NCBI GenBank assembly: GCA_019419505.1
Contig: DXZS01000024.1
Location: 38,434-102,433, forward strand
DNA from: Collinsella sp.
GTDB lineage: Bacteria; Actinomycetota; Coriobacteriia; Coriobacteriales; Coriobacteriaceae
Length of the DNA: 64,000 bases
Reading direction: 5' to 3'
Positions 15,917 to 24,044 of this stretch are shown here, in pieces. The notes under the pieces were generated by a model. The model was not told the origin of the DNA. It ran no database searches and saw only the letters and a list, made by a program, of their open reading frames with translations. The translations under genes and the position numbers were made by a program. Position 1 is the stretch's first letter; each line of letters opens with the position of its first letter.

Positions 15917-17224
15917 CTACTGCGACTTGGGATGCTTCTTCTTATTGAGTGCCGACGGAGATACGCGAATACCATCGCCTGTCTGGCGCACATAGGCTTT
16001 ATGAGCCGGCTTAGCGGTCCCAGGAGCCTTCTGAGCGTGCTTCTTGGGATCAACGGTAACAGCATTCGTGGGGTGCGGCTTAGTGGGCGCAGAGGGCGTC
16101 TGAGGCTCGCGGCCCAGCTTGCGCATCACGCGATCCCAGCGCGCATGGATGCTCTCGTTGTGGGCGCTCTTAAGGCCCAGCAGGGGCGCAGCCAAAATGG
16201 TCGGCGCAATAAACGTAATGAGGCGCCATAGCAGATAGCCGGCGGTCGAAGCCGACCCAAAGAAATGACCCAAGAACAATGCAAAGCCGCCCTCAGCGCC
16301 ACCAGTTCCACCGGGCAAGGGAACCGCAGAGCTCAGCAGCTGGACAAAGGCACTCGCGGCCATGACCGAGAAAAAATCGACCTCGTGATGGCCAAAGGCA
16401 AGCATCAGGAAATACGGAACCAGATAGAAAAACGCGAGCTGCAGCATGGTGATAAACACGGTGAGCAGCATGGAAGAAAAATGTCCGGCCGAAAGCTTGA
16501 ACTTCTCGGAGAAGGAGTAGATCTCGCCGTCGACAAACGTTCGCCATCCCTCGATCTTAGTGGCCGAGACACCTATGCGCTCGAGCCAATTGATGATGCA
16601 ATGGGCGACGCGCGTGACGGTCTTAGGCATGAGCGCGACGGCGAAGATGCCCAGCAAGATGCAGCAGTGCCCACCAAAGCTAAAGACGCACAGCAGCGTC
16701 ATGTCGCCATAGCGCTCGGCAAAAAACGGCATGCGAGCAAGCAGTAGGATAGCGCCCCAGGCAACGAGGCCAAACTGGTACACGATAAAGCGTGTGAACT
16801 GCGTGGCGCCAGCCTCGCCGACATTTTGGCCCGCCTTGGTCAGGCGGTAGATCTGGGCGGGAGTCGAGCCCATCATCATAGGTGTGAGGTTGCCAAAGAA
16901 GATGCCACTCGCCTCGACCGAAATCAGGTCGCGAATGCCGACGGGTGAATTAGGGTCGAGCCATACGGCGATCGCATAGGCCACAATGCCAAAGAACAGA
17001 TACATGAACATGCAAAGACACGCGACAAAGAGCCATGACGCCTGCACGCTCGACATAGCGGCCCAGAACTGCCCCATCTGCCCGGTTACCACCAGATAGA
17101 CGATATAACCCACCAGCACGACGCCGATAAAGATGGCGCCGCGGCGTGCGCTCTTATTGTCATCTCCGCCCGAGGCCTCAACCTCGACCTGGGGCTTAGA
17201 CGTATGCTGAGAGGACTCCGTCAT
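15917..17224 (-). CDS. YbhN/UPF0104-family integral membrane protein (LPG-synthase TM-like)
   Basis: The 435-residue protein has a charged N-terminus, about eight membrane spans, and a basic, Pro/Lys-rich cytoplasmic tail of roughly 90 residues. The motif GIFFGNLTPMMMGSTPAQIYRLTK and the later PLPGGTGGAEGGFALFLG are hallmarks of the flippase-like domain found in MprF and in UPF0104 proteins. No aminoacyl-phosphatidylglycerol synthase domain is attached. The ATG has AGAAGGAG upstream. The family is thought to act on lipids or lipid-linked precursors; the substrate here is unknown. Confidence 0.85.
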   Translation of the reverse strand: MTESSQHTSKPQVEVEASGGDDNKSARRGAIFIGVVLVGYIVYLVVTGQMGQFWAAMSSVQASWLFVACLCMFMYLFFGIVAYAIAVWLDPNSPVGIRDLISVEASGIFFGNLTPMMMGSTPAQIYRLTKAGQNVGEAGATQFTRFIVYQFGLVAWGAILLLARMPFFAERYGDMTLLCVFSFGGHCCILLGIFAVALMPKTVTRVAHCIINWLERIGVSATKIEGWRTFVDGEIYSFSEKFKLSAGHFSSMLLTVFITMLQLAFFYLVPYFLMLAFGHHEVDFFSVMAASAFVQLLSSAVPLPGGTGGAEGGFALFLGHFFGSASTAGYLLWRLITFIAPTILAAPLLGLKSAHNESIHARWDRVMRKLGREPQTPSAPTKPHPTNAVTVDPKKHAQKAPGTAKPAHKAYVRQTGDGIRVSPSALNKKKHPKSQ

Positions 17225-17332
17225 GAGACTCCTTCTAACAGTCAAAATATCTTGGTTATTGTACCCGTAAGGGCCATAGGCAGAACGCAAAGCTCTGGTT
17301 CAAACGGGAATTGCAGACGGTTGTTTGGAAAT

Positions 17333-17366
17333 AAAAAACCCGGCCTTCCATGGGAAGTCCGGGTAT
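17333..17366 (-). terminator. Terminator after tandem tRNA-Glu genes
   Basis: On the minus strand ACCCGGACTTCC / GGAAGGCCGGGT forms a stem with a CATG loop, followed by TTTTTTATTT. It lies directly downstream of the proximal tRNA. Confidence 0.85.
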
Positions 17367-17374
17367 CAGATGCG

Positions 17375-17451
17375 TGGTAGCCCGTACCAGATTCGAACTG
17401 GTGATCTCCGCCTTGAGAGGGCGGCGTCCTAAACCGCTAGACGAACGGGCC
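17375..17451 (-). tRNA. tRNA-Glu (CUC), copy 2
   Basis: The minus strand folds as a cloverleaf: acceptor GGCCCGT / ACGGGCT, D arm TCTAGCGGTTTAGGA, anticodon stem CCGCC / GGCGG around CTCTCAA, T arm ending GTTCGAATC, and an encoded ACCA. Anticodon CTC reads GAG (Glu). The sequence is the same as the neighbouring copy. Confidence 0.96.
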
Positions 17452-17473
17452 ATAGACCTCAGCAGAAAAGAAG

Positions 17474-17550
17474 TGGTAGCCCGTACCAGATTCGAACTGG
17501 TGATCTCCGCCTTGAGAGGGCGGCGTCCTAAACCGCTAGACGAACGGGCC
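17474..17550 (-). tRNA. tRNA-Glu (CUC), copy 1
   Basis: Same 77-base tRNA with anticodon CTC and encoded CCA end. It lies 22 bases upstream of the other copy in the direction of transcription, so both are probably made from one transcript ending at the terminator near 17333. The two copies appear identical, suggesting recent duplication or gene conversion. Confidence 0.96.
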
Positions 17551-17677
17551 ACATGACATCTGCACTGCCGTGCTGCGAGGAAATATATTACGGGACAAAA
17601 AACGTCAGCGCAAGAAGAAATTCCAAATTGCCGAAAAATTGTCGGCAGGTTATGGAACACGCAGGTAAACTGGGTAG

Positions 17678-19072
17678 CTAATTCAAGTTGAGATGGACCA
17701 AAAGAGCTTCGCGCTCGTTGGAAATGTTGTCTTCGATCACGGCGTCGAGGGCGGAGTTGAGTAGCTGGCCTAGCTCGGGCCCCGGCTTCACACCGGCGCG
17801 GATCAGGTCGCCGCCGTTAATGGCGAGCATCTTGAGCGTATAGGGTTCCCCCGCCTTCAGCAGCTCGTGCGCCATTGCGCGCATCTCCTCAATCGTCTCG
17901 ACGTAATAGAAGCACGACGGGGCCTTGCCAAGTGTGTCAGCACGCTTAAGATCCATGAGCTCGTCCATCAAACGCGGCGTGTCGACGCCCTCGCCCGAAA
18001 GCGCGCGCATCATATTGAGCAGGCAGGAGCGCTCGGGGCGCAGCGGCTTATCGTGATATTTGATGAGCAGGCACACGTCGCGCACCAGGTCGTGCGAGAG
18101 CGCCAGGCGATCCATAATGACGCGCGCTTTCTTGGCGCCGAGCTCGGGATGACCGTAGAAGTGTCCGCTGCCGGCGTGATCGACCGAAAAGCACTCGGGC
18201 TTGGACACATCGTGCAAAAACGCCGCCCACATAAGGCTCGACGAGGGCGCGACGCCGTCGCACAGCGCCAGCTCCCCTGCCACCGTCAGCACGCGGGCGA
18301 TATGCTCGTAGACGTTAAACGCATGATAGACACTGCTTTGATCAAACCCGCGAGCGGGCGCAAGCTCGGGCACGGCGGCACAGATGAGCTCGGGATAGCG
18401 AAGCATCGCGTCTCCCCCATGACCGGTCGAAAGAATGCCCTCGAGCTCAATACCCACACGCTCGCGCGCCACGGCATCGAGCAGCGGTGCGCACTCGGCA
18501 AGCGCGCGCTTGGTCTCGGGCTCAATCATAAAGTCAAGGCGGCAGGCAAAGCGTACCGCACGCAGCATGCGCAGGGCGTCCTCGTTAAAGCGGCGCTTGG
18601 GATCGCCGACAGCGCGAATCAGCTTGCGCTCCAGATCACCCTGGCCGCCATAGCGGTCGACAAGCCCGCGCTCGGGATGCCAGGCCATGGCGTTGACGGT
18701 AAAGTCGCGGCGCGCCAGATCGTCCTCGAGCGAGGCGGCACGCTCCACACTCTGGGGATGGCGACCATCGGTGTAAAAGCCATCCAGACGGTACGTGGTG
18801 ACCTCGATACGCTCGCCATCGGAAATAGCCGTGATTCCGCCAAATTTAATGCCGGACTCCACAACCGCGATGCCGGCGGCCTCGAGCGCCGCTTTGGACT
18901 CCTGCCACAGGCCGCTACAGCACATATCAACATCGTGGCTGGGGCACCCCATCAGGGCGTCGCGCACCCAACCGCCCACGTACCAAGCCTCAAGACCAGC
19001 CGCCTCAAGCGCGCGCAGGACGCACAGGGACGCATCGGACGGTTGAGTACCGTTGAGCGAAACATTGCACAT
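17678..19072 (-). CDS. cca: CCA tRNA nucleotidyltransferase with HD domain
   Basis: The enzyme adds or repairs the CCA end of tRNAs. The 464-residue protein has the class II head domain: YVGGWVRDALMGCPSHDVDM (GG..RD and the DxD metal pair), then RRDFTVNAMAW and RFNEDALRMLRAVRFA. The C-terminal half has an HD phosphohydrolase motif, AFLHDVSKP, with GHPELGA downstream. The start was placed at MCNVSLNG because AGGAGG lies just before it. Both tRNA genes nearby already encode CCA, so the main role is likely repair or maturation. Confidence 0.93.
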   Translation of the reverse strand: MCNVSLNGTQPSDASLCVLRALEAAGLEAWYVGGWVRDALMGCPSHDVDMCCSGLWQESKAALEAAGIAVVESGIKFGGITAISDGERIEVTTYRLDGFYTDGRHPQSVERAASLEDDLARRDFTVNAMAWHPERGLVDRYGGQGDLERKLIRAVGDPKRRFNEDALRMLRAVRFACRLDFMIEPETKRALAECAPLLDAVARERVGIELEGILSTGHGGDAMLRYPELICAAVPELAPARGFDQSSVYHAFNVYEHIARVLTVAGELALCDGVAPSSSLMWAAFLHDVSKPECFSVDHAGSGHFYGHPELGAKKARVIMDRLALSHDLVRDVCLLIKYHDKPLRPERSCLLNMMRALSGEGVDTPRLMDELMDLKRADTLGKAPSCFYYVETIEEMRAMAHELLKAGEPYTLKMLAINGGDLIRAGVKPGPELGQLLNSALDAVIEDNISNEREALLVHLNLN

Positions 19073-19207
19073 GCCTATGGCCTCCTGCACTTGTGAGCGT
19101 AAATCGATGGTTCTCAAGAAGTCTAACAAGAAACGAGAAAACACGCACACGCAATCGCGTCGTCGATTAGATAAATCGAGACAGCAGACGCCACATACGT
19201 TCAGCGC

Positions 19208-19248
19208 GCAAAAAACACCCGCCTTGGTAATCCAAAGCGGGTGTTCGG
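19208..19248 (-). terminator. Terminator after fruK-like gene
   Basis: On the minus strand ACACCCGCTTTGG / CCAAGGCGGGTGT pairs around a short loop and is followed by TTTTTTGCG, immediately downstream of the gene at 19268-20200. Confidence 0.88.
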
Positions 19249-19267
19249 CAACGACGTATCGATGCTG

Positions 19268-20200
19268 CTAGCAGACCTGGCGAACCTCAATGTGCTTCAT
19301 ATATTCGTCCACCTTGGCAAAATCGCCCAGACCGGGGCACTCGACCACGTTGGCGCCGGTAGCCATCGAAAGGCGCAGGGCGTCCTCGACGCGCTCCGGG
19401 GCGTCGTGCCACACGGACAGGAAGGCAGCGAGCGAGGAATCGCCGGCGCACACCGTCGACAGCAGCTTGACGTCGAAGGTGCGATTGGCAAACCAAATGT
19501 GCTCGCCGTTGGAGAAGTACGCGCCGTCGCCACCGAGGGTCAGCAGCACGTTCTTGGCGCCCTTGGCGTGCAGCTCGGCCATCGCGCCCTTGACGGACTC
19601 GTCGTCGCCACCGCTCACCTTAATGCCAAAGATGTCGAGCAGCTCGTCGTCATTGGGCTTGATCAGCAGCGGCTCCATGGCAATGAGGTCTGCCAGCTGA
19701 TGGCTCGAGATATCGAGGACGAACTCGGCCCCCTTGGCCTTGACGCGGCGCAGGACCTCGGCCAGGAAGCCCTCGGAAGTGTTGGGAGGCAGCGAGCCGC
19801 TGATGACCAGGCAGGTCATGTCATCGAGCGAATCGATGAGCTCAAACATCTCCTGCTCGTTGGCCTCGTTGATGGCGGCACCGGCGTTGACCATGTTGTA
19901 CTCGGTGTCGGGGCCGGCATTGAGGAATACGTTGACGCGCGTGATGCCGTCGGTCCACACGGGCTTGACGGGCACGCCCAGGGCCTCGGCACCCTTAACG
20001 ATAAACTCGCCCGAGAAGCCGGCGAAGAAACCCAGGATCGTGGTGTCGACACCGTAGTGGTCAAGCGTAAACGAGACGTTGAGGCCCTTGCCGTTGGGCG
20101 TGTAGACGGCGTTGCGGGTACGCGTGACGGTGTTGGCAGCAAGGCCGTCGCAGGCGATGTTGTAGTCAATGGCGGGATTTGCAGTGAGCGTGTAAATCAT
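19268..20200 (-). CDS. 1-phosphofructokinase family sugar kinase (PfkB), copy A
   Basis: The 310-residue protein starts MIYTLTANPAIDYNI and has PNGKGLNVSFTL near residue 40 and FFAGFSGEFIV. The second PfkB signature reads CAGDSSLAAFL; its aspartate is the catalytic base. This pattern fits FruK (fructose-1-phosphate to fructose-1,6-bisphosphate) or LacC (tagatose-6-phosphate). GAAAGGAA precedes the ATG at 20198-20200. It is the distal gene of a cluster with ptsH, ptsI and a second kinase; the fructose EIIBCA gene lies just beyond. It is clearly a paralogue of copy B. Confidence 0.9.
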   Translation of the reverse strand: MIYTLTANPAIDYNIACDGLAANTVTRTRNAVYTPNGKGLNVSFTLDHYGVDTTILGFFAGFSGEFIVKGAEALGVPVKPVWTDGITRVNVFLNAGPDTEYNMVNAGAAINEANEQEMFELIDSLDDMTCLVISGSLPPNTSEGFLAEVLRRVKAKGAEFVLDISSHQLADLIAMEPLLIKPNDDELLDIFGIKVSGGDDESVKGAMAELHAKGAKNVLLTLGGDGAYFSNGEHIWFANRTFDVKLLSTVCAGDSSLAAFLSVWHDAPERVEDALRLSMATGANVVECPGLGDFAKVDEYMKHIEVRQVC

Positions 20201-20327
20201 GAATGTTCCTTTCACGAAGCAACGTGTTAATGAAAGTATATTCCACGCATCGGTAAAAGGCTAGGACAACTCGGTGAACGGTGTGGAAGCGATGAAGCAC
20301 GGCGGGACACCTCTCCCCCGTCGCGGA

Positions 20328-20362
20328 ACAAAAAGGCGCCCCAGCCGAAACCGGGGCGCCAC
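20328..20362 (-). terminator. Terminator between the two PfkB kinases
   Basis: On the minus strand GGCGCCCCGG / CCGAAACCGG-type pairing (GGCGCCCC with GGGGCGCC) is followed by TTTTTG, downstream of copy B and upstream of copy A. Confidence 0.87.
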
Positions 20363-20388
20363 ATGCGCACGAATATGTCGCGTTTCGA

Positions 20389-21321
20389 TTACTGACGATC
20401 GAGCTTGCGGACAGCAACGCGCTTGCTGTACTCGTCGACGTGACCGAAGTCGCCGATGCCGACGGACTCGGCAACGTTGGCGCCGGTGGCCATAGCGAGC
20501 TTCATGGCCTCCTCGACGTTGTCGCGATCCCTGTACCACTTGTGCAGGAACGCAGCGAGGGTGCAGTCGCCAGCGCAGACGGAAGAAACCAGCTTGATGT
20601 TGAACTCACGCTTGGCGTACCAGATGTCCTCGCCGTTGGAGAAGTAAGCGTCGCCGCGGCTACCACGGGTGAGCAGCACGTTCTGAACGCCAGCGTCGTG
20701 AGCCATCTTCATAGCAACGCGAACCTCATCGTCGGTGTCGACCGGCACGCCGAAGATGGCCTTCATCTCGTGATGGTTCGGCTTAATGAGCAGCGGCTTC
20801 TTGTGAGCGAGCTCCTTGAGCTTGTCGGAGGACAGGTCCAGGACGACGTCGGCGCCACGAGCCTGAGCGTGCTCCATGACCTGAGCCAGGAAGTCGGGCG
20901 TAGCTTTGGGAGGCACGGAGCCGGAAACGATCAGGCACTCGAGATCGCCCGCGGTGTCCAGGATGTTGTAGAGCTCCTCCTGGTGCTGCGGCGTGATCGG
21001 AGCACCCGGGTTCAGGATGCCGTACTCGTGCTGGCCATCGTTGACGTAGGTGTTAATGCGCGTGATACCGTCGGTCCAGACCGGGCGGCAGAGGCAACCC
21101 AGGTTCATGACCTCCTCGACGATGAACTTGCCCGTGAAGCCAGCAAAGAAGCCGAGTGCGACGGTGTCAACGCCCATCTTCTTAAAGGCGAAGGACACGT
21201 CGAGGCCCTTGCCGTTAGCCGTGTAGCTGGCCGAGCCGGTGCGGACGTTCTCGTCGGGCTCGAGCGGAGAGCTCGAAACCGTCATGTCGACAGCCGGGTT
21301 AGCGGTTAGCGTGTAGAACAT
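20389..21321 (-). CDS. 1-phosphofructokinase family sugar kinase (PfkB), copy B
   Basis: The 310-residue protein begins MFYTLTANPAVDMTVSS. It has ANGKGLDVSFAFKK, GFFAGFTGKFIVEE and the catalytic segment CAGDCTLAAFLHKW. It aligns end to end with copy A but differs at many positions, for example GKGLDVS against GKGLNVS and AGDC against AGDS. AGGGGG precedes the ATG. It lies 74 bases after ptsI, so it is probably the kinase co-expressed with the PTS general proteins. Which of the two is the true fructose-1-phosphate kinase cannot be told from sequence. Confidence 0.9.
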   Translation of the reverse strand: MFYTLTANPAVDMTVSSSPLEPDENVRTGSASYTANGKGLDVSFAFKKMGVDTVALGFFAGFTGKFIVEEVMNLGCLCRPVWTDGITRINTYVNDGQHEYGILNPGAPITPQHQEELYNILDTAGDLECLIVSGSVPPKATPDFLAQVMEHAQARGADVVLDLSSDKLKELAHKKPLLIKPNHHEMKAIFGVPVDTDDEVRVAMKMAHDAGVQNVLLTRGSRGDAYFSNGEDIWYAKREFNIKLVSSVCAGDCTLAAFLHKWYRDRDNVEEAMKLAMATGANVAESVGIGDFGHVDEYSKRVAVRKLDRQ

Positions 21322-21348
21322 TTACAGTACCCCCTGTATATGTGAGGG

Positions 21349-21378
21349 CCGCGTGGCCGGCCCATTCCAACCACGCGG
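21349..21378. other. Hairpin in the ptsI-kinase gap
   Basis: CCGCGTGG (21349-21356) pairs perfectly with CCACGCGG (21371-21378). No U-tract follows on either strand, so it is more likely an mRNA processing or stability element than a terminator. Confidence 0.5.
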
Positions 21379-21395
21379 TTACCTCTGATACCAAA

Positions 21396-23099
21396 TTAGC
21401 GAGCTGCGGACTCGAGCAGTGCCTTGACCTCGGCGGCGGTGTTGCAGGCGAGTGCCTTCTCGGCGAGCTCGTCGCACTCGGCCTTGGTCCACTGGCTGAT
21501 GGTCTTGCGGGCGCGCAGGATCGACGGAGCGCTCATCGAGAACTCCTCCAGGCCCCAGCTGATCAGCAGCGGCTCAAGCAGCGGATCGGCAGCGGCCTCG
21601 CCGCACATACCGACCATGATGCCGGCCTTCACGCCGCTCTCGATGATGTTCTTGAGCGAGCGGAGCACGGCGGGATAGTACACCTGGTACAGGTTAGAGA
21701 TGGTGTCGTTGCCACGGTCGGCGCACATGGTGTAGCCGATCAGGTCGTTGGTGCCGATAGAGAAGAAGTCGGCGACCTCGGCCAGACGGTCTGCGAGCAG
21801 CGAAGCGGCGGGCGTCTCGACCATAATGCCGACCTCGATGTTCTCGTTGAACTTGCGACCCTCTTCGGTCAGCTCGGCCTTGCACTGCTCGACGAGCTCC
21901 TTGACAGCCAAAACCTCCTCGACGCAGGTGACGAGCGGGATCATGATCTTGACGTCACCGAAGGCGCTAGCGCGCAGCAAAGCGCGGAGCTGGACCTTGT
22001 ACTGGTCGGGATTGGCCAGGCAGTAACGCACGGCGCGGAAGCCCATGAAGGGGTTGTCTTCCTTGACCATGTGCAGATACGGAATCTCCTTGTCGCCACC
22101 CACATCGAGCGTGCGGATGATGACCGGAGCGCCCTTGAGCGCGCTGGCGACCTTACGGTAGGCGTTGAACTGCTCCTCCTCGGAAGGAAGCTCAGCAGAG
22201 TCCATGAACAGGAACTCGGAGCGGAACAGACCGATGGCCTCGGCGTCGTGATCGAGCGCGTTAGGAACGTCATCGGGGTTACCGATGTTGCAGGCGATGA
22301 TCTTCTTGATGCCATCGGCAGTCACGGACGGCTTGCCACGGAAGGTCTCGAGGGCTGCCTTCTCGGCAGCGAAGGCCTCGGCCTTGGCGGTATAGGCAGC
22401 GAGCGTCTCCTCGTCGGGATCGGCCTCAACGATACCCTTGCCACCGTCGACGACAACGGTCATGCCGTTGCGCAGTGCGGTGCAGCTGTTGGAAACCGAA
22501 AGGACAGCAGGGATCTCGAGGGCGCGCGCAATGATCGCGGAGTGCGACGTGCGGCCACCGGTCTCGGTGACGATACCGGCAACGTGGGCCTTATCGATCG
22601 TGGCGGTCATGGACGGCGTGAGGTCGTGCACGACAACGACAGTGTTCTCGGGCAGGACGGAGAGGTCGACGACCTCCTTGCCCAGCAGCTCGGCCAGAAT
22701 ACCGGTGCGGATGTCGGCGATGTCAGCCGCGCGAAGACGGAACATCTCGTCGTCCATGGACAGGAACATGTTCTCGAACATGGTCGAGGTGTCCATGAGC
22801 GCCTGCTCGGCGCAGGTACCGCCGTCAATGGCGGCGTTGATGGCGTCGGTCATACCCGGATCCTGAGCCAGAACAATGTGTCCGCTCATGATCTCGGCCT
22901 CGGCCTCGCCCACCGTCTCCTTCATGTGGTCGGCCTGAGCCTGGGTCTTCTCGCAGAAGACCGAAAGAGCGGACTGATAGCGCTCCTTCTCTGCTGCCGA
23001 ATCAGCAACCTCGTGCGGCTCAAACGTCAAGTCGGGATCGACGGCGACCATGACGGTGCCGATACCGATGCCCTCGGAAGCGTTGACTCCCTGATACAT
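21396..23099 (-). CDS. ptsI: PTS enzyme I (phosphoenolpyruvate-protein phosphotransferase)
   Basis: Enzyme I takes phosphate from phosphoenolpyruvate and passes it to HPr. The 567-residue protein has the phosphorylated histidine in GGRTSHSAIIARAL (about residue 190). The PEP-binding domain has RSEFLFMD, IIRTLDVGGDK, FFSIGTNDLIGYTM and VGMCGEAAADP near the C-terminus, all canonical. I chose the second of two close ATGs (23097-23099) because AGAGAGG is then at proper spacing. It follows ptsH and probably heads the mRNA segment containing kinase copy B. Confidence 0.95.
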   Translation of the reverse strand: MYQGVNASEGIGIGTVMVAVDPDLTFEPHEVADSAAEKERYQSALSVFCEKTQAQADHMKETVGEAEAEIMSGHIVLAQDPGMTDAINAAIDGGTCAEQALMDTSTMFENMFLSMDDEMFRLRAADIADIRTGILAELLGKEVVDLSVLPENTVVVVHDLTPSMTATIDKAHVAGIVTETGGRTSHSAIIARALEIPAVLSVSNSCTALRNGMTVVVDGGKGIVEADPDEETLAAYTAKAEAFAAEKAALETFRGKPSVTADGIKKIIACNIGNPDDVPNALDHDAEAIGLFRSEFLFMDSAELPSEEEQFNAYRKVASALKGAPVIIRTLDVGGDKEIPYLHMVKEDNPFMGFRAVRYCLANPDQYKVQLRALLRASAFGDVKIMIPLVTCVEEVLAVKELVEQCKAELTEEGRKFNENIEVGIMVETPAASLLADRLAEVADFFSIGTNDLIGYTMCADRGNDTISNLYQVYYPAVLRSLKNIIESGVKAGIMVGMCGEAAADPLLEPLLISWGLEEFSMSAPSILRARKTISQWTKAECDELAEKALACNTAAEVKALLESAAR

Positions 23100-23149
23100 T
23101 CCCATTCCTCTCTCCGTGTCATGTGATAAAGCGTTTTGCCATATCCATG

Positions 23150-23187
23150 ACAAAAGAGCGCAGTTACCTTACAACAGGTCACTGCGC
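23150..23187 (-). terminator. Intergenic terminator/attenuator between ptsH and ptsI
   Basis: On the minus strand GCGCAGTGACC pairs with GGTAACTGCGC (one G-U) around an 8-base loop and is followed by TCTTTTG. It would trim most ptsH transcripts before ptsI, favouring excess HPr. Confidence 0.75.
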
Positions 23188-23232
23188 CCCCAAATATGAA
23201 CTTAGTTGTTCAACATGCGACCCGTTTGAGTT

Positions 23233-23496
23233 CTACTCGCCAAGACCGCTCTTGATGAGCTCGATGGCAGCAGCCAGAGCCTCGGCCTCGTCGGCGCCGT
23301 CGCACTTGACCTCGACCTCAGTACCGCAGGGGATACCAGCAGCCATGAGGGCCATCGGGGACTTGCCGTTGACCTCCTTCTCGGGGGTGACGACCGTCAC
23401 GTCACAGGCGTACTTGCCCATGGTGGAGGCGAACAGACCAGCCGGACGCATGTGCAGACCCTGAGGATTAACGAGGGTAGCCTTCTCAGAAACCAT
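23233..23496 (-). CDS. ptsH: PTS phosphocarrier protein HPr
   Basis: The 87-residue product is standard HPr length. The phosphorylated histidine lies in NPQGLHMRPAG (about residue 15). The regulatory serine position is present in VNGKSPMALMA, as expected where HPr kinase regulation exists, though no hprK is in this window. The end, AIELIKSGLGE, is typical. AAGGAGTC precedes the ATG at 23494-23496; a longer frame starting further upstream is unsupported. It is the first gene of the leftward PTS operon. Confidence 0.96.
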   Translation of the reverse strand: MVSEKATLVNPQGLHMRPAGLFASTMGKYACDVTVVTPEKEVNGKSPMALMAAGIPCGTEVEVKCDGADEAEALAAAIELIKSGLGE

Positions 23497-23636
23497 AATT
23501 GACTCCTTTTTGTGTTTAACCCCTGTCATGCAAGTGGCAGGAGTCAGATTCACGACGTTCTTTATATTAACTCACATCAAACGGTTTTTCATTATGTTTC
23601 AGACGAATTATTGGACAGATGTGTTTGTCGTCCGCT

Positions 23637-23782
23637 TGCTCGCCCACAGGGGCCCGTGCGCGGCCTGTGAGATTTCCTGCTCTACAGTCCTGCTCGCACG
23701 AAGAGCACATTAAGTGCTCTTCGGCTCGTGCGGAACTCGCGATAAATCTCACAGGCCGCGCACGGGCCCCTGTGGGCGAGCA
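23637..23782. repeat. Composite inverted repeat with 39-base perfect arms
   Basis: Arms 23637-23675 and 23744-23782 are perfect reverse complements (left arm starts TGCTCGCCCACAGGGGCCCG). The 68-base interior holds a second hairpin, GAAGAGCAC (23700-23708) with GTGCTCTTC (23714-23722). That lies within a block (23684-23737) sharing both ends with the repeat inside the island ATPase gene. There is no gene in this gap between ptsH and fruA; short frames across it are by-products of the symmetry. Confidence 0.9.
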
Positions 23783-23889
23783 GGCTGCGGAAACTCGGTC
23801 GGTCCAGAGCAATATCGTGCAAACGGAAATCTGGCTGATGATCTGTTCGCGACAAAGACTCGATAGGTAGCCCCCTCTATGCCCTTTTG

Positions 23890-23960
23890 TAAGTTGCGGT
23901 GAAATAGGGACTGAATTTGGGGTTGAATCGTTTAAACAGTCCCTATTTCACCGCAACTTA
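23890..23960. repeat. Inverted repeat with 24-base perfect arms
   Basis: Arms 23890-23913 (TAAGTTGCGGTGAAATAGGG then ACTG) and 23937-23960 are exact reverse complements around a 23-base centre. No U-tract is adjacent. Together with the preceding repeat this fills the otherwise empty 23497-24044 gap. Confidence 0.9.
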
Positions 23961-23972
23961 TGGGAGGGATAG

Positions 23973-24008
23973 AAAAAAGGCGGAGGCCCTGGAGAGGGAC
24001 TCCGCCTT
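23973..24008 (-). terminator. Terminator after fructose PTS permease gene
   Basis: On the minus strand AAGGCGGAGTCC pairs with the GGGCCTCCGCCTT side (AAGGCGGA / TCCGCCTT) and is followed by TTTTTTC, directly downstream of the EIIBCA gene. Confidence 0.87.
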
Positions 24009-24044
24009 ATATACAGGGGGCGATGGTATTCGCGTGTTGCGGGA

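Noticed and set aside
21342..23126. 594-codon frame on the + strand opposite ptsI
   Set aside because: It is antisense to a fully recognised enzyme I with all motifs, and its composition (Asp/Gly/Leu/Val/His-rich) is the usual shadow of G+C-rich coding DNA.
23567..23870. Overlapping short frames (about 80 codons) across the 23.6-23.8 kb gap
   Set aside because: Their peptides mirror each other because of the 39-base inverted repeat; no ribosome binding site or family resemblance.
23637..23960. CRISPR array
   Set aside because: The repeats are long inverted pairs, each unique in sequence, not direct repeats with regular spacers, and no cas genes are present.
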